Part shown: one piece after another, positions 1 to 5,852 of the stretch
Numbering within the stretch: the first letter of the stretch is position 1
How the letters are laid out: every line of letters begins with the position of its first letter
Assembly: GCA_028724485.1 (NCBI GenBank)
Contig: JAQYCY010000038.1
Location: 1-9,609, forward strand
Source of the DNA: CAG-917 sp028724485
GTDB taxonomy: Bacteria; Bacillota; Clostridia; Christensenellales; CAG-917
Length of the DNA stretch: 9,609 bases
Direction: 5' to 3'
The notes under the pieces: model-generated
Seen by the model: only the letters and a program-made list of their open reading frames with translations
Told to the model about the DNA's origin: nothing
The model's database searches: none
Translations under genes and position numbers: made by a program

Positions 1-80
1 TCTACCAAAACGACTTTCGGGTCATCGGTTGCGTAAACCTTTTTTGCTTTGCCTTCATAGAGCAATTCTTTCTTTTCCAT
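1..80 (-). CDS. purC: PurC, SAICAR synthetase (N-terminal fragment, runs off the window)
   Basis: Phosphoribosylaminoimidazole-succinocarboxamide synthase joins CAIR and L-aspartate with ATP to give SAICAR in cytosolic purine synthesis. Only the first 26 codons are inside the window. They read MEKKELLYEGKAKKVYAT and then DDPKVVLV, which matches the conserved PurC N-terminus: the LLYEGKAKKVY segment is the glycine/lysine-rich strand-loop at the ATP site. The ATG at 80-78 is set by AAGGAG at 92-87 with a 6-base spacer. The gene follows purE in the same direction, as is common in Bacillota pur clusters, but here 374 bp and a terminator separate them, so it probably has its own promoter. The rest of the gene lies beyond position 1 and its integrity cannot be judged. 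Confidence 0.93.
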   Translation of the reverse strand, partial: MEKKELLYEGKAKKVYATDDPKVVLV

Positions 81-454
81 TTTTTTCTCCTTGATTAAAG
101 TTTGTTTTTGATTTGTTTGCTTTTGTAAAATCTATTTCGCTGAGCAACGTTTATTGTTAATAAATATTTTCTTTTGGCGGCTGTTTGTTTAACAACCATA
201 TTCAATAAACGTATTGCCGCTCGAACGTTTTTATGGCATCGGCTTTTAATAAGCAATTTTTTAATCGTCCTTGCCTTAAGTGCCGTTTGTTTTAATAAAC
301 GTCTGTATCTTATAACTGTTTTGTTCTTAACAGCGTTTATTTTTAATGGCGTTCGTTTCTAACAATCGGTTGCTTCTAAACGACTTTTTATTTTATATAC
401 CTTTTAATTTTATATGCATTTATTAAAAAGCATATAAAAAAGCTCTATAAGACT
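81..454. other. 374-bp AT-rich purE-purC intergenic region with degenerate repeats
   Basis: No credible gene is visible. At the purE end lies the purE terminator (440-471); at the purC end lies the purC ribosome binding site (87-92). Between them the sequence is AT-rich and repetitive. The octamer CGTTTATT or its complement AATAAACG occurs four times (148-155, 204-211, 294-301, 334-341). Short GCCGYT-like blocks recur near 217, 283 and 349, which is a spacing of 66 bp. A purC promoter must lie here if the terminator works, but I could not pick out a convincing -35/-10 pair. Confidence 0.6.
148..390. repeat. Degenerate ~66-bp repeat units with CGTTTATT motif
   Basis: Blocks GCCGCTCG (from 217), GCCGTTTG (from 283) and GGCGTTCG (from about 348) are spaced by about 66 bp. 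Each is followed by an AT-rich stretch. CGTTTATT/AATAAACG appears at 148, 204, 294 and 334, twice in each orientation, usually next to CA or CAG. The units are strongly diverged, so the repeat call rests on the regular spacing and the recurring octamer, not on high identity. The style resembles the clearer tandem units at 2975-3206. Confidence 0.4.
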
Positions 455-471
455 TTAGTCTTGTAGAGCTT
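436..471 (-). terminator. Intrinsic terminator overlapping the 3' end of purE
   Basis: Read on the minus strand, AAGCTCTACAAGAC (471-458) pairs with GTCTTATAGAGCTT (453-440) around a 4-base TAAA loop, with one mismatch, followed by a run of six T (441-436). The TAA stop codon of purE (457-455) lies in the loop, and the last codons of purE form the upstream arm. This should stop purE transcripts before purC. Confidence 0.8.
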
Positions 472-937
472 TATCATCTTCTATTATTTGCTTCGCCATT
501 GCGCTTTTATAGTCGGACAACTTGGACGCAAGGGCAGTATCTTCGATTGCAAGCATTTGAACCGCAAGCAACCCTGCATTTTGCCCTGCACCTACCCCTA
601 CGCAGGCAACAGGCACGCCTTTCGGCATTTGCACGATAGAAAGCAAGCTGTCAAGCCCGCCCATCATCGAAGTCTGTATCGGTAATCCTATTATCGGAAG
701 CGTCGTTCTTGCGGCAAGCACACCGCCGAGATGCGCTGCTTTTCCTGCGGCTGCAATAATCACGCCCACGTTGCGGTCTATTGCGGTCGTAGCGTACTCG
801 TCTGCTTCGTCAGGCGTTCGGTGTGCGGAAATAATTCTGACTTCCGTCTCGACGCCGAATTCTTTTAAAATGTCGACGGCTTGTTTGACGACGTCATAGT
901 CGGATTTGCTTCCCATTAAAATTCCAACCTTTTTCAT
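455..937 (-). CDS. purE: PurE, N5-carboxyaminoimidazole ribonucleotide mutase
   Basis: Class I PurE moves the carboxyl group of N5-CAIR to carbon 4 to make CAIR, the substrate of PurC. The 160-residue product has the usual PurE length and landmarks: GSKSD near residue 9 (phosphate binding), SAHRTPD at 37-43 with the catalytic-type His39, AAGKAAHLGG at about 63-72, and GLDSLLSIVQMPKGVPVA in the second half. The motif after AAHL is GG where many class I proteins have PG, a mild variant. I chose ATG at 937 because GAGGTGA (946-940) sits at proper distance before it; the in-frame GTG at 943 overlaps that binding site and is unlikely. purC lies downstream on the same strand, aspS upstream. No PurK is in view. 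Confidence 0.95.
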   Translation of the reverse strand: MKKVGILMGSKSDYDVVKQAVDILKEFGVETEVRIISAHRTPDEADEYATTAIDRNVGVIIAAAGKAAHLGGVLAARTTLPIIGLPIQTSMMGGLDSLLSIVQMPKGVPVACVGVGAGQNAGLLAVQMLAIEDTALASKLSDYKSAMAKQIIEDDKALQD

Positions 938-956
938 AGTCACCTCAACTGCTTTA

Positions 957-985
957 ACTATAACAAATTTTGAAATTTAAGTCTA
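957..985 (-). promoter_or_regulatory. Candidate purE promoter
   Basis: On the minus strand TAGACT (985-980) and TATAGT (962-957) are separated by 17 bp, a plausible though imperfect sigma-A pair. Transcription would begin around 950, leaving a very short leader. It would let purE be expressed apart from aspS, 159 bp upstream. The -35 box overlaps one arm of a small hairpin at 983-1004. Confidence 0.4.
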
Positions 986-1004
986 CCGAAATAACGTCGG
1001 GTAG
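983..1004. promoter_or_regulatory. Imperfect inverted repeat upstream of purE (possible operator)
   Basis: On the plus strand CTACCGA (983-989) faces TCGGGTAG (997-1004): seven pairs with one bulged base and a 7-base loop. It overlaps the candidate purE -35 box. It has no T-run after it in the direction of the genes, so it does not look like a terminator. A regulator-binding role is only an inference. Confidence 0.25.
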
Positions 1005-1096
1005 AAATTATTTTTATTTTTTCTTTAATCGCCGCGAACTACGACTTTACGCCTTTATCGGTTTTACACGAAATTAAACCCGACTGCAATAAAGTT

Positions 1097-2857
1097 TTAA
1101 TCTTGTGCTTTGTCGTCCTTTTTAAGGTCGAGCTTTATGCTTACGTCTTTAAGTTGCTTATCGGTTACTTCGCATGGCGCATTCATCAAAAGGTCTTCCG
1201 CATTCTTGTTCATAGGGAATGCGATGATTTCTCTTATGCTCGGTTCGTCTAGTAAAAGCATAACCATTCTGTCTACGCCCGGAGCAACGCCTGCGTGCGG
1301 CGGTGCGCCGAATTTAAACGCCGAGAATAAAGCGTTGAATTTCTTTTCGATAACGTCTACGCCGTATCCCGCAATTTCAAACGCCTTTATCATAATTTTA
1401 GGGTCGTGGTTACGAACCGCACCCGAAGAAAGTTCGACGCCGTTGCAAACTATGTCATATTGATATGCCAAAATGTCAAGCGGATGCATTGTGTTTAAAG
1501 CGTCCATTCCGCCTTGCGGCATACTGAACGGGTTGTGTGAAAATTCGATTTCACCCGTTTCTTCGTTTTCTTCGTACATATGGAAATCGACAATCCAGCA
1601 GAAGCGATAGACGTTCTTTTCCAAAAGGTCAAGCGCATTGCCTATTTCGTTTCTCATAAAGCCTGCCACTTTAACGACCGCATTCTTGTCGTCTTCCGCA
1701 AAAATCGCGACGAAATCGTTTTTGGAAAGGTTCAACAACTTTGCAAGTTCGTCCTTTTTAGGTTCGGCAAATTTTGCAAAGCCGCCTGCCAAGTTTCCGT
1801 TTTCATCCGTCTTGAACCAATACATATTGCTTGCGCCGTTAAGTTTTGCGGTTTCGACAAAACCGTCTATTTGTTTTCTCGTTCCTTTGAAATCGGACAC
1901 GGCGATTGCCTTTATCGCTTTGCCTTGCATGAACGGAGCGGCATCGCTAAGTACGTTAGACAAGTCTTTTACGATAAGCGGATTTCTAAGGTCGGGTTTG
2001 TCCGAACAATAGTCACGCATAGCGTCGTCATATTTAATTCTTCTAAACGGAGCAGCGTCGACTTCCCAAGTCGAAAATTCCTTGAAAACTTCGGGAATAA
2101 CCGCTTCCATTTCTTTAAAGACGTCTTCTTGCGTTGCAAACGCCATTTCCATATCGAGCTGATAAAATTCACCCGGGCTACGGTCCGCTCTTGCGTCCTC
2201 GTCACGGAAGCAAGGCGCAATTTGGAAATAACGGTCAAAACCGCTCGTCATCAAAAGTTGCTTATATTGTTGCGGAGCTTGCGGAAGCGCATAAAACTTG
2301 CCGGGGTGTAGTCTTGACGGAACGATAAAGTCCCTTGCGCCCTCAGGCGACGACGAAGTAAGAATAGGAGTCGTTATTTCAAGAAAACCTCTTTCGGTCA
2401 TTCGACGACGCAAACTTGCAACAACTTTGCTTCTAAATGCGATTTTGTCTTTATTGACAGGATTTCTCAAATCGAGAAAACGATATTTAAGCCTTGTGTC
2501 TTCTCTCGATTGCAACGAATTTGAAACTTCAAACGGAAGAAGTTCTTCGCAAAGTCCGAGTACTTCGATTTTTGTCGGTTCGATTTCGATAAGTCCCGTC
2601 GGAAGTTCAGGGTTAGGACTTGAACGACGGATAACTTTTCCGTCTACCATAACGGTAGATTCGCGAGGAATGTTTCTGATTTGTTCTTTAAATTCTTCGG
2701 TCGAAGCAACGACTTGCGTCATTCCGTAAAAATCTCTGAGTACAAAAAACACGACGGCGCCAAGGTCACGGACGGAATGAAGCCAGCCGGACAATCTGAC
2801 GGTTTCGCCTTCGTTTTCAATTCTCAATTCATTGCAATTATGAGTTCTGTAATACAT
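1097..2857 (-). CDS. aspS: AspS, aspartyl-tRNA synthetase (bacterial type)
   Basis: This class II synthetase attaches aspartate to tRNA-Asp in the cytosol. At 586 residues it has the usual bacterial length. In order: an OB-fold anticodon-binding domain (about 1-110); class II motif 1 (RGFLEITTPIL, 156-166); the LPQAPQQYKQLLM segment (191-203); motif 2, FRDEDARADR (217-226); the bacterial GAD insertion (about 290-410); HNPFSMP (441-447); and motif 3, GAPPHAGVAPGVDRMVML (517-534). Motif 3 has GVDR where GLDR is usual. Leu32 in SVRDLGAVVFF stands where non-discriminating AspRS often has His, suggesting the enzyme charges only tRNA-Asp; this is inference. The ATG at 2857 follows AAAGGA (2868-2863) by 5 bases. 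asnA/asnS lie upstream and purE downstream, same strand, each across gaps with likely regulatory signals. Confidence 0.97.
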   Translation of the reverse strand: MYYRTHNCNELRIENEGETVRLSGWLHSVRDLGAVVFFVLRDFYGMTQVVASTEEFKEQIRNIPRESTVMVDGKVIRRSSPNPELPTGLIEIEPTKIEVLGLCEELLPFEVSNSLQSREDTRLKYRFLDLRNPVNKDKIAFRSKVVASLRRRMTERGFLEITTPILTSSSPEGARDFIVPSRLHPGKFYALPQAPQQYKQLLMTSGFDRYFQIAPCFRDEDARADRSPGEFYQLDMEMAFATQEDVFKEMEAVIPEVFKEFSTWEVDAAPFRRIKYDDAMRDYCSDKPDLRNPLIVKDLSNVLSDAAPFMQGKAIKAIAVSDFKGTRKQIDGFVETAKLNGASNMYWFKTDENGNLAGGFAKFAEPKKDELAKLLNLSKNDFVAIFAEDDKNAVVKVAGFMRNEIGNALDLLEKNVYRFCWIVDFHMYEENEETGEIEFSHNPFSMPQGGMDALNTMHPLDILAYQYDIVCNGVELSSGAVRNHDPKIMIKAFEIAGYGVDVIEKKFNALFSAFKFGAPPHAGVAPGVDRMVMLLLDEPSIREIIAFPMNKNAEDLLMNAPCEVTDKQLKDVSIKLDLKKDDKAQD

Positions 2858-2974
2858 ATTTTTCCTTTGGCATAAAGCCTTTATTAAACGTTTGAATTTC
2901 TTTGTTCAGTAGCTAACTGTCTGTCAATCATTTAAACCGATGTTTTTCGCATAGCGATTGAGCCTATGACTTTT

Positions 2975-3206
2975 CCGCTTATTTATTTTAATACGGTTTT
3001 ATAAAATGCAGTTTTATAATAAATTACGACTTAATTTAATGCCGTTTTATTTTAAACTACGATTTAAAAATGCAGTTTGGACTTACTTACGACTTTATTT
3101 AAAACCGCTTATTTATTTTAAATACGGTTTTAAAAATGCAGATTTATAATGATTTACGGCATAATTCAAAAACTCTGTTTTTATTAAATACGGTTTTTTG
3201 CTTGCA
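2975..3206. repeat. Degenerate tandem repeat, about 63-69 bp, three and a half units
   Basis: Unit starts are near 2975, 3042, 3105 and 3175; the last is partial. Units 1 and 3 begin with the same 16 bases, CCGCTTATTTATTTTA. All three full units then carry a TACGRTTT block, AAAATGCAG (around 3004, 3067 and 3132), and a TTACGRC block about 18 bases further on, then an AT-rich tail. Units 2 and 3 share TTTAAAAATGCAG exactly. Small insertions and deletions separate the units. The partial fourth unit keeps TTAAATACGGTTTT. Function unknown; one unit forms a hairpin that could end asnA transcripts. Confidence 0.7.
3101..3131 (-). terminator. Terminator-like hairpin downstream of asnA
   Basis: AAAACCG (3101-3107) pairs with CGGTTTT (3125-3131), extended by TATTTA/TAAATA pairing around a 3-base loop, with a 2-base bulge. 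Read on the minus strand the stem ends in TTTT followed by AAATAAAG. The stem is AT-rich and lies about 100 bases past the asnA stop, so it is a weak candidate. It is part of the third tandem repeat unit. Confidence 0.4.
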
Positions 3207-3207
3207 C

Positions 3208-3236
3208 GTTTATTATAAACAATGTTTATTATAAAA
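3208..3236. repeat. 12-bp direct repeat spanning the asnA stop codon
   Basis: GTTTATTATAAA occurs at 3208-3219 and again at 3224-3235, 16 bp apart; the second copy contains the asnA stop codon and its last codons. Each copy is also nearly self-complementary (GTTTA/TAAAC in the first). Confidence 0.6.
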
Positions 3237-4239
3237 TCCAGATGCCTGCGCTGTGGCAAACCTCAACCATTTCGTCAGGCCACAACGAAACTTGCACTTC
3301 ACCGATATGCGCCTTTTGCAAAAGCAACATACAAAGTCGCGATTGTCCTATTCCGCCACCGATAGTAAGCGGATATTTACCGGACAATATGCCTTTATGA
3401 TATTCAAGGTTCAATCTGTCTTCGCAATCGGCAATTTCAAGTTGGCTTCTGAGCGATGCCCCGTCAACCCTTATGCCCATCGAAGACAGCTCGATTGATT
3501 CGCCAAGTATTTCGTCCCAAAACAGTATGTCACCGTTGAGTTTCCAGTCGTCATAGTCGGGCGCTCTGCCGTCATGCTTTTCGCCCGATTTGAGTTCGCC
3601 GCCTATGCACATCAAAAACACGGTTTTGTATTCTTTTGTGATAAGAGACTCTCTTTCTTTCGGCGTTGCATCGGGATACATATCTTCAAGCTCTTGCGTT
3701 GTGATAAATTTTATATCGCGGCAAAGCTCCAAATCTATTTGTTTAAATTGCTTTTTGGTTTCGTCAAGAGTGTCGCAAATTGCGCCGACTATCTTCTTGA
3801 CGATTTCTTGCAAAAATTCCGTCTTTCTCTGTTCGGCGGTTATCACCATTTCCCAATCCCATTGGTCAACGTAAATCGAATGTTGATTGTCGCAATGGTC
3901 GTCGCGACGAATGGCGTTCATATCGGTATAAATTCCTTCGCCGGGTTTAAAGCCGTACTTGGCAAGCGCTACTCTCTTCCATTTTGCAAGTGAGTGAACG
4001 ATTTCCGCCGTAACGCCGTCTTGTTCTTTTATATCGAAACGAACGGCTCTTTCGACGCCGTTAAGGTCATCGTTGATGCCCGTTCTGCTTTTGACAAAAA
4101 GCGGAGCGGAAATTCTTTCAAGCGACAGTGCGTCGATAAACTTTTTCTGAAACGTATCTTTAACGAATTTCAAAGCCTTTTCCGTTTCGCGAACGGTGAG
4201 CTTTGAAACGTAGTTTTGCGGTGTTTTTAATTTGTACAT
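3229..4239 (-). CDS. asnA: AsnA, aspartate-ammonia ligase (asparagine synthetase A)
   Basis: AsnA makes asparagine from aspartate, ammonia and ATP via an aspartyl-adenylate; it is a cytosolic homodimer with a class II synthetase-like fold. The 336 residues match the family length (about 330 in E. coli). Conserved segments seen: HSLAKWKR (82-89), YTDMNAIRRDD (104-114), YVDQWDWE (123-130), RAPDYDDW (225-232), LNGDI (234-238), ELSSMGIRVD (250-259) and GGGIGQSRLCMLLL (294-307). It starts 3 bases after the asnS stop. Its GGAG site (4249-4246) is inside the final asnS codons, so the two are probably translationally coupled. The product would feed AsnRS directly. It uses ammonia rather than glutamine, which separates it from AsnB. 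The protein looks intact. Confidence 0.97.
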   Translation of the reverse strand: MYKLKTPQNYVSKLTVRETEKALKFVKDTFQKKFIDALSLERISAPLFVKSRTGINDDLNGVERAVRFDIKEQDGVTAEIVHSLAKWKRVALAKYGFKPGEGIYTDMNAIRRDDHCDNQHSIYVDQWDWEMVITAEQRKTEFLQEIVKKIVGAICDTLDETKKQFKQIDLELCRDIKFITTQELEDMYPDATPKERESLITKEYKTVFLMCIGGELKSGEKHDGRAPDYDDWKLNGDILFWDEILGESIELSSMGIRVDGASLRSQLEIADCEDRLNLEYHKGILSGKYPLTIGGGIGQSRLCMLLLQKAHIGEVQVSLWPDEMVEVCHSAGIWIL

Positions 4240-4242
4240 AAT

Positions 4243-5637
4243 TTACTCCATTAAATCTCCTGCTGTTCTCGAATAAAGTTGAACGTCGCGAATGTTTGAA
4301 ATGCCCGAAACGTACATCAAAATCCTTTCCAATCCGAGACCGAAACCGCTGTGCGGAACGCTTCCGAATTTTCTGAGTTCCATATAGCCCTTATAATCTT
4401 CAAGCGTCATATTTCTATCTTTCATAGCCTGCAAAAGTTTGTCGAAATCAGCCTCACGCTCACTGCAACCGATAATCTCGCCCACTCCCGGCACAAGGCA
4501 ATCGGTTGCGGCAACGGTAAGTCCGTCGTCGTTTTGTTTCATATAGAAAGACTTAATCTTTTTAGGATAGTTTATTACAAATACAGGCTTTCCGAAAACT
4601 TGTTCGGTTATATATCTTTCGTGTTCGGTTTGAAGGTCACAGCCCCACTCGACAGGGAATTTGAAATCGACCTTTGATTCTTTCAATATTTCGATAGCTT
4701 TTGTGTAATCTAAAACCTCAAACTTACTGTCTACAACCGATTGAAGTTTTGCCCTTAGTCCTTTTTCAAAGTTTGTTTCAAAAAACGCAAGTTCGTCGGG
4801 GCAGTTGTCGATTGCATACTTTATGATATACTTAATCATATTTTCGGCAATTTCAATAATGTCGGGAAGTTTTGCAAAGGCGACTTCAGGCTCGACTTGC
4901 CAAAACTCTGCGGCGTGTCTTGGCGTATTGCTGTTTTCCGCTCTGAAAGTCGGCCCGAAAGTATAAATTTTGCCCATTGCCATTGCGGCTACTTCGCCTT
5001 CGAGCTGTCCCGACACGGTAAGTCCCGCACGTCTGCCGAAGAAATCTTTTCTCAAATATTCCTCTTCGGTTTTCGTTCCTTTAATTTCGTCGTAGCTAAG
5101 GCTTGTAACTCTGAAAATTTCACCTGCGCCTTCACAGTCGCTACCCGTAAATATCGGCGTGTGAACGTAGGTAAAGTTGTTCTTTTGGAAAAATTCGTGA
5201 ATTGCAAAAGAAATTTTGCTACGAAGTCTGAGCATAGCGTTGAACGTGTTCGTCCTTACACGCAAGTGCGGAATCGAACGCAAATATTCAAGCGTATGAT
5301 ATTTCTTTTGTAGCGGATAATCGCTCGGACAATCGCCCAAAAGAACAATGCTTTTTGCGTTTATTTCAACAGTGTCTTTTTGAACCGCGCCTTCGACAAG
5401 CGTACCGTTCACCTCAACCGAAATACCGAGCTTGTTAATTTCGCTAAGCGTCTTTTCGTCAAAGTCGGCTTTATTTATAACAACTTGCATATGCTTCAAA
5501 GTCGTGCCGTCGTTTACTGCCAAAAACATCATAGTTTTTGAATCACGATTTGTTCTGACCCAACCGCAAATGGTAACGTCTTTTCCTAAGTATTCTTTCG
5601 GGTTGCTGAAAATGTCTTTAATGTCAATGTTTTTCAT
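4243..5637 (-). CDS. asnS: AsnS, asparaginyl-tRNA synthetase
   Basis: AsnRS charges tRNA-Asn with asparagine and ATP. The 464 residues fit the bacterial family. Domains: OB-fold anticodon-binding domain (about 1-105), then the class II catalytic core. SDCEGAGEIF (166-175) is the family-specific segment that tells AsnRS from AspRS. Motif 2 is FRAENSNTPRHAAEF (231-245), FYMKQNDD is at 364-371, and motif 3 is GFGLGLERIL (431-440). There is no GAD insertion, unlike aspS in this window. The ATG at 5637 follows AGGAG (5647-5643) by 5 bases. It is the first gene of an asnS-asnA operon with its own strong promoter. The predicted leader is only about 40 bases, too short for a T-box, so tRNA-sensing control of this operon is not supported here. 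Confidence 0.97.
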   Translation of the reverse strand: MKNIDIKDIFSNPKEYLGKDVTICGWVRTNRDSKTMMFLAVNDGTTLKHMQVVINKADFDEKTLSEINKLGISVEVNGTLVEGAVQKDTVEINAKSIVLLGDCPSDYPLQKKYHTLEYLRSIPHLRVRTNTFNAMLRLRSKISFAIHEFFQKNNFTYVHTPIFTGSDCEGAGEIFRVTSLSYDEIKGTKTEEEYLRKDFFGRRAGLTVSGQLEGEVAAMAMGKIYTFGPTFRAENSNTPRHAAEFWQVEPEVAFAKLPDIIEIAENMIKYIIKYAIDNCPDELAFFETNFEKGLRAKLQSVVDSKFEVLDYTKAIEILKESKVDFKFPVEWGCDLQTEHERYITEQVFGKPVFVINYPKKIKSFYMKQNDDGLTVAATDCLVPGVGEIIGCSEREADFDKLLQAMKDRNMTLEDYKGYMELRKFGSVPHSGFGLGLERILMYVSGISNIRDVQLYSRTAGDLME

Positions 5638-5642
5638 TTTTG

Positions 5643-5712
5643 CTCCTGAGCATACGATTTCATTTTTCTCTATACAATTTTTAATTATAGACCATAGGTT
5701 TTAAGTTGTAAA
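5643..5712 (-). promoter_or_regulatory. Sigma-A promoter and ribosome binding site for asnS-asnA
   Basis: On the minus strand TTTACA (5712-5707) and TATAAT (5689-5684) are exactly 17 bp apart: 5 of 6 and 6 of 6 consensus bases. Transcription should start near 5677, about 40 bases before the asnS ATG. AGGAG (5647-5643) lies 5 bases before the start codon. The pair sits just downstream of the lipoprotein terminator, so the operon is independent of that gene. Confidence 0.8.
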
Positions 5713-5795
5713 GTAAAGATTAAACTTATAAACCAAAATTTATTTTGCTAAAATTTTTTAATATCGCTTTTAGCGACGTTTTTTGGCAATCTTTT

Positions 5796-5828
5796 AAAAA
5801 ACAAAACGACGGAATTTCCGTCGTTTTG
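5796..5828 (-). terminator. Strong intrinsic terminator after the lipoprotein gene
   Basis: CAAAACGACGGAA (5802-5814) and TTCCGTCGTTTTG (5816-5828) are perfect 13-base complements; the real loop is about 3-5 bases. In the minus direction the stem is followed by TTTTTT (5801-5796). It lies 24 bases past the lipoprotein stop codon. On the plus strand it is followed by CTTTTTG, so it could act both ways, although no plus-strand gene is seen. Confidence 0.88.
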
Positions 5829-5852
5829 CTTTTTGTTTAACTCTTTCCTGCC

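Larger units (their letters stand above)
2858..3228. other. 371-bp AT-rich aspS-asnA intergenic region
   Basis: No credible gene is seen. The region holds the aspS ribosome binding site (2863-2868), tandem degenerate units of about 63-69 bp (2975-3206), a terminator-like hairpin inside one unit (3101-3131), and a 12-bp direct repeat at the asnA end. A TTGACA hexamer lies on the minus strand at 2927-2922, but the sequence 16-18 bases further on has no good -10 box, so the aspS promoter is not located. No T-box signature (GGTGG-ACCGCG) was found. Confidence 0.65.

Noticed and set aside
174..362. Plus-strand 62-codon hydrophobic reading frame between purE and purC
   Set aside because: It starts with TTG, has no ribosome binding site, and covers the degenerate repeats; the repeated AVC/FNKR residues follow from the 66-bp (22-codon) period. 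No support as a gene.
941..943. GTG as purE start
   Set aside because: It lies within the GAGGTGA ribosome binding site; ATG at 937 is correctly spaced and gives the usual MKKVGI start.
944..1096. Purine riboswitch before purE
   Set aside because: A TTTCTACC string is present on the minus strand, but the rest of the conserved three-way junction is missing and the likely promoter lies downstream of it.
1580..2311. Long plus-strand frame inside aspS
   Set aside because: It is antisense to a well-conserved synthetase; its protein has no family features. Similar antisense frames in asnA, asnS and the lipoprotein were rejected for the same reason.
2899..2927. aspS promoter from the TTGACA at 2927-2922
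   Set aside because: The -35 box is perfect, but the expected -10 position reads CAAAGA; no acceptable partner at 16-18 bp.
2975..3206. CRISPR array
   Set aside because: Whole units are similar at low identity; there is no alternation of identical repeats and unique spacers, and no cas genes.
5764..5784. Plus-strand terminator (TCGCT/AGCGA hairpin then T-run)
   Set aside because: The stem is only five pairs and no plus-strand gene ends here.
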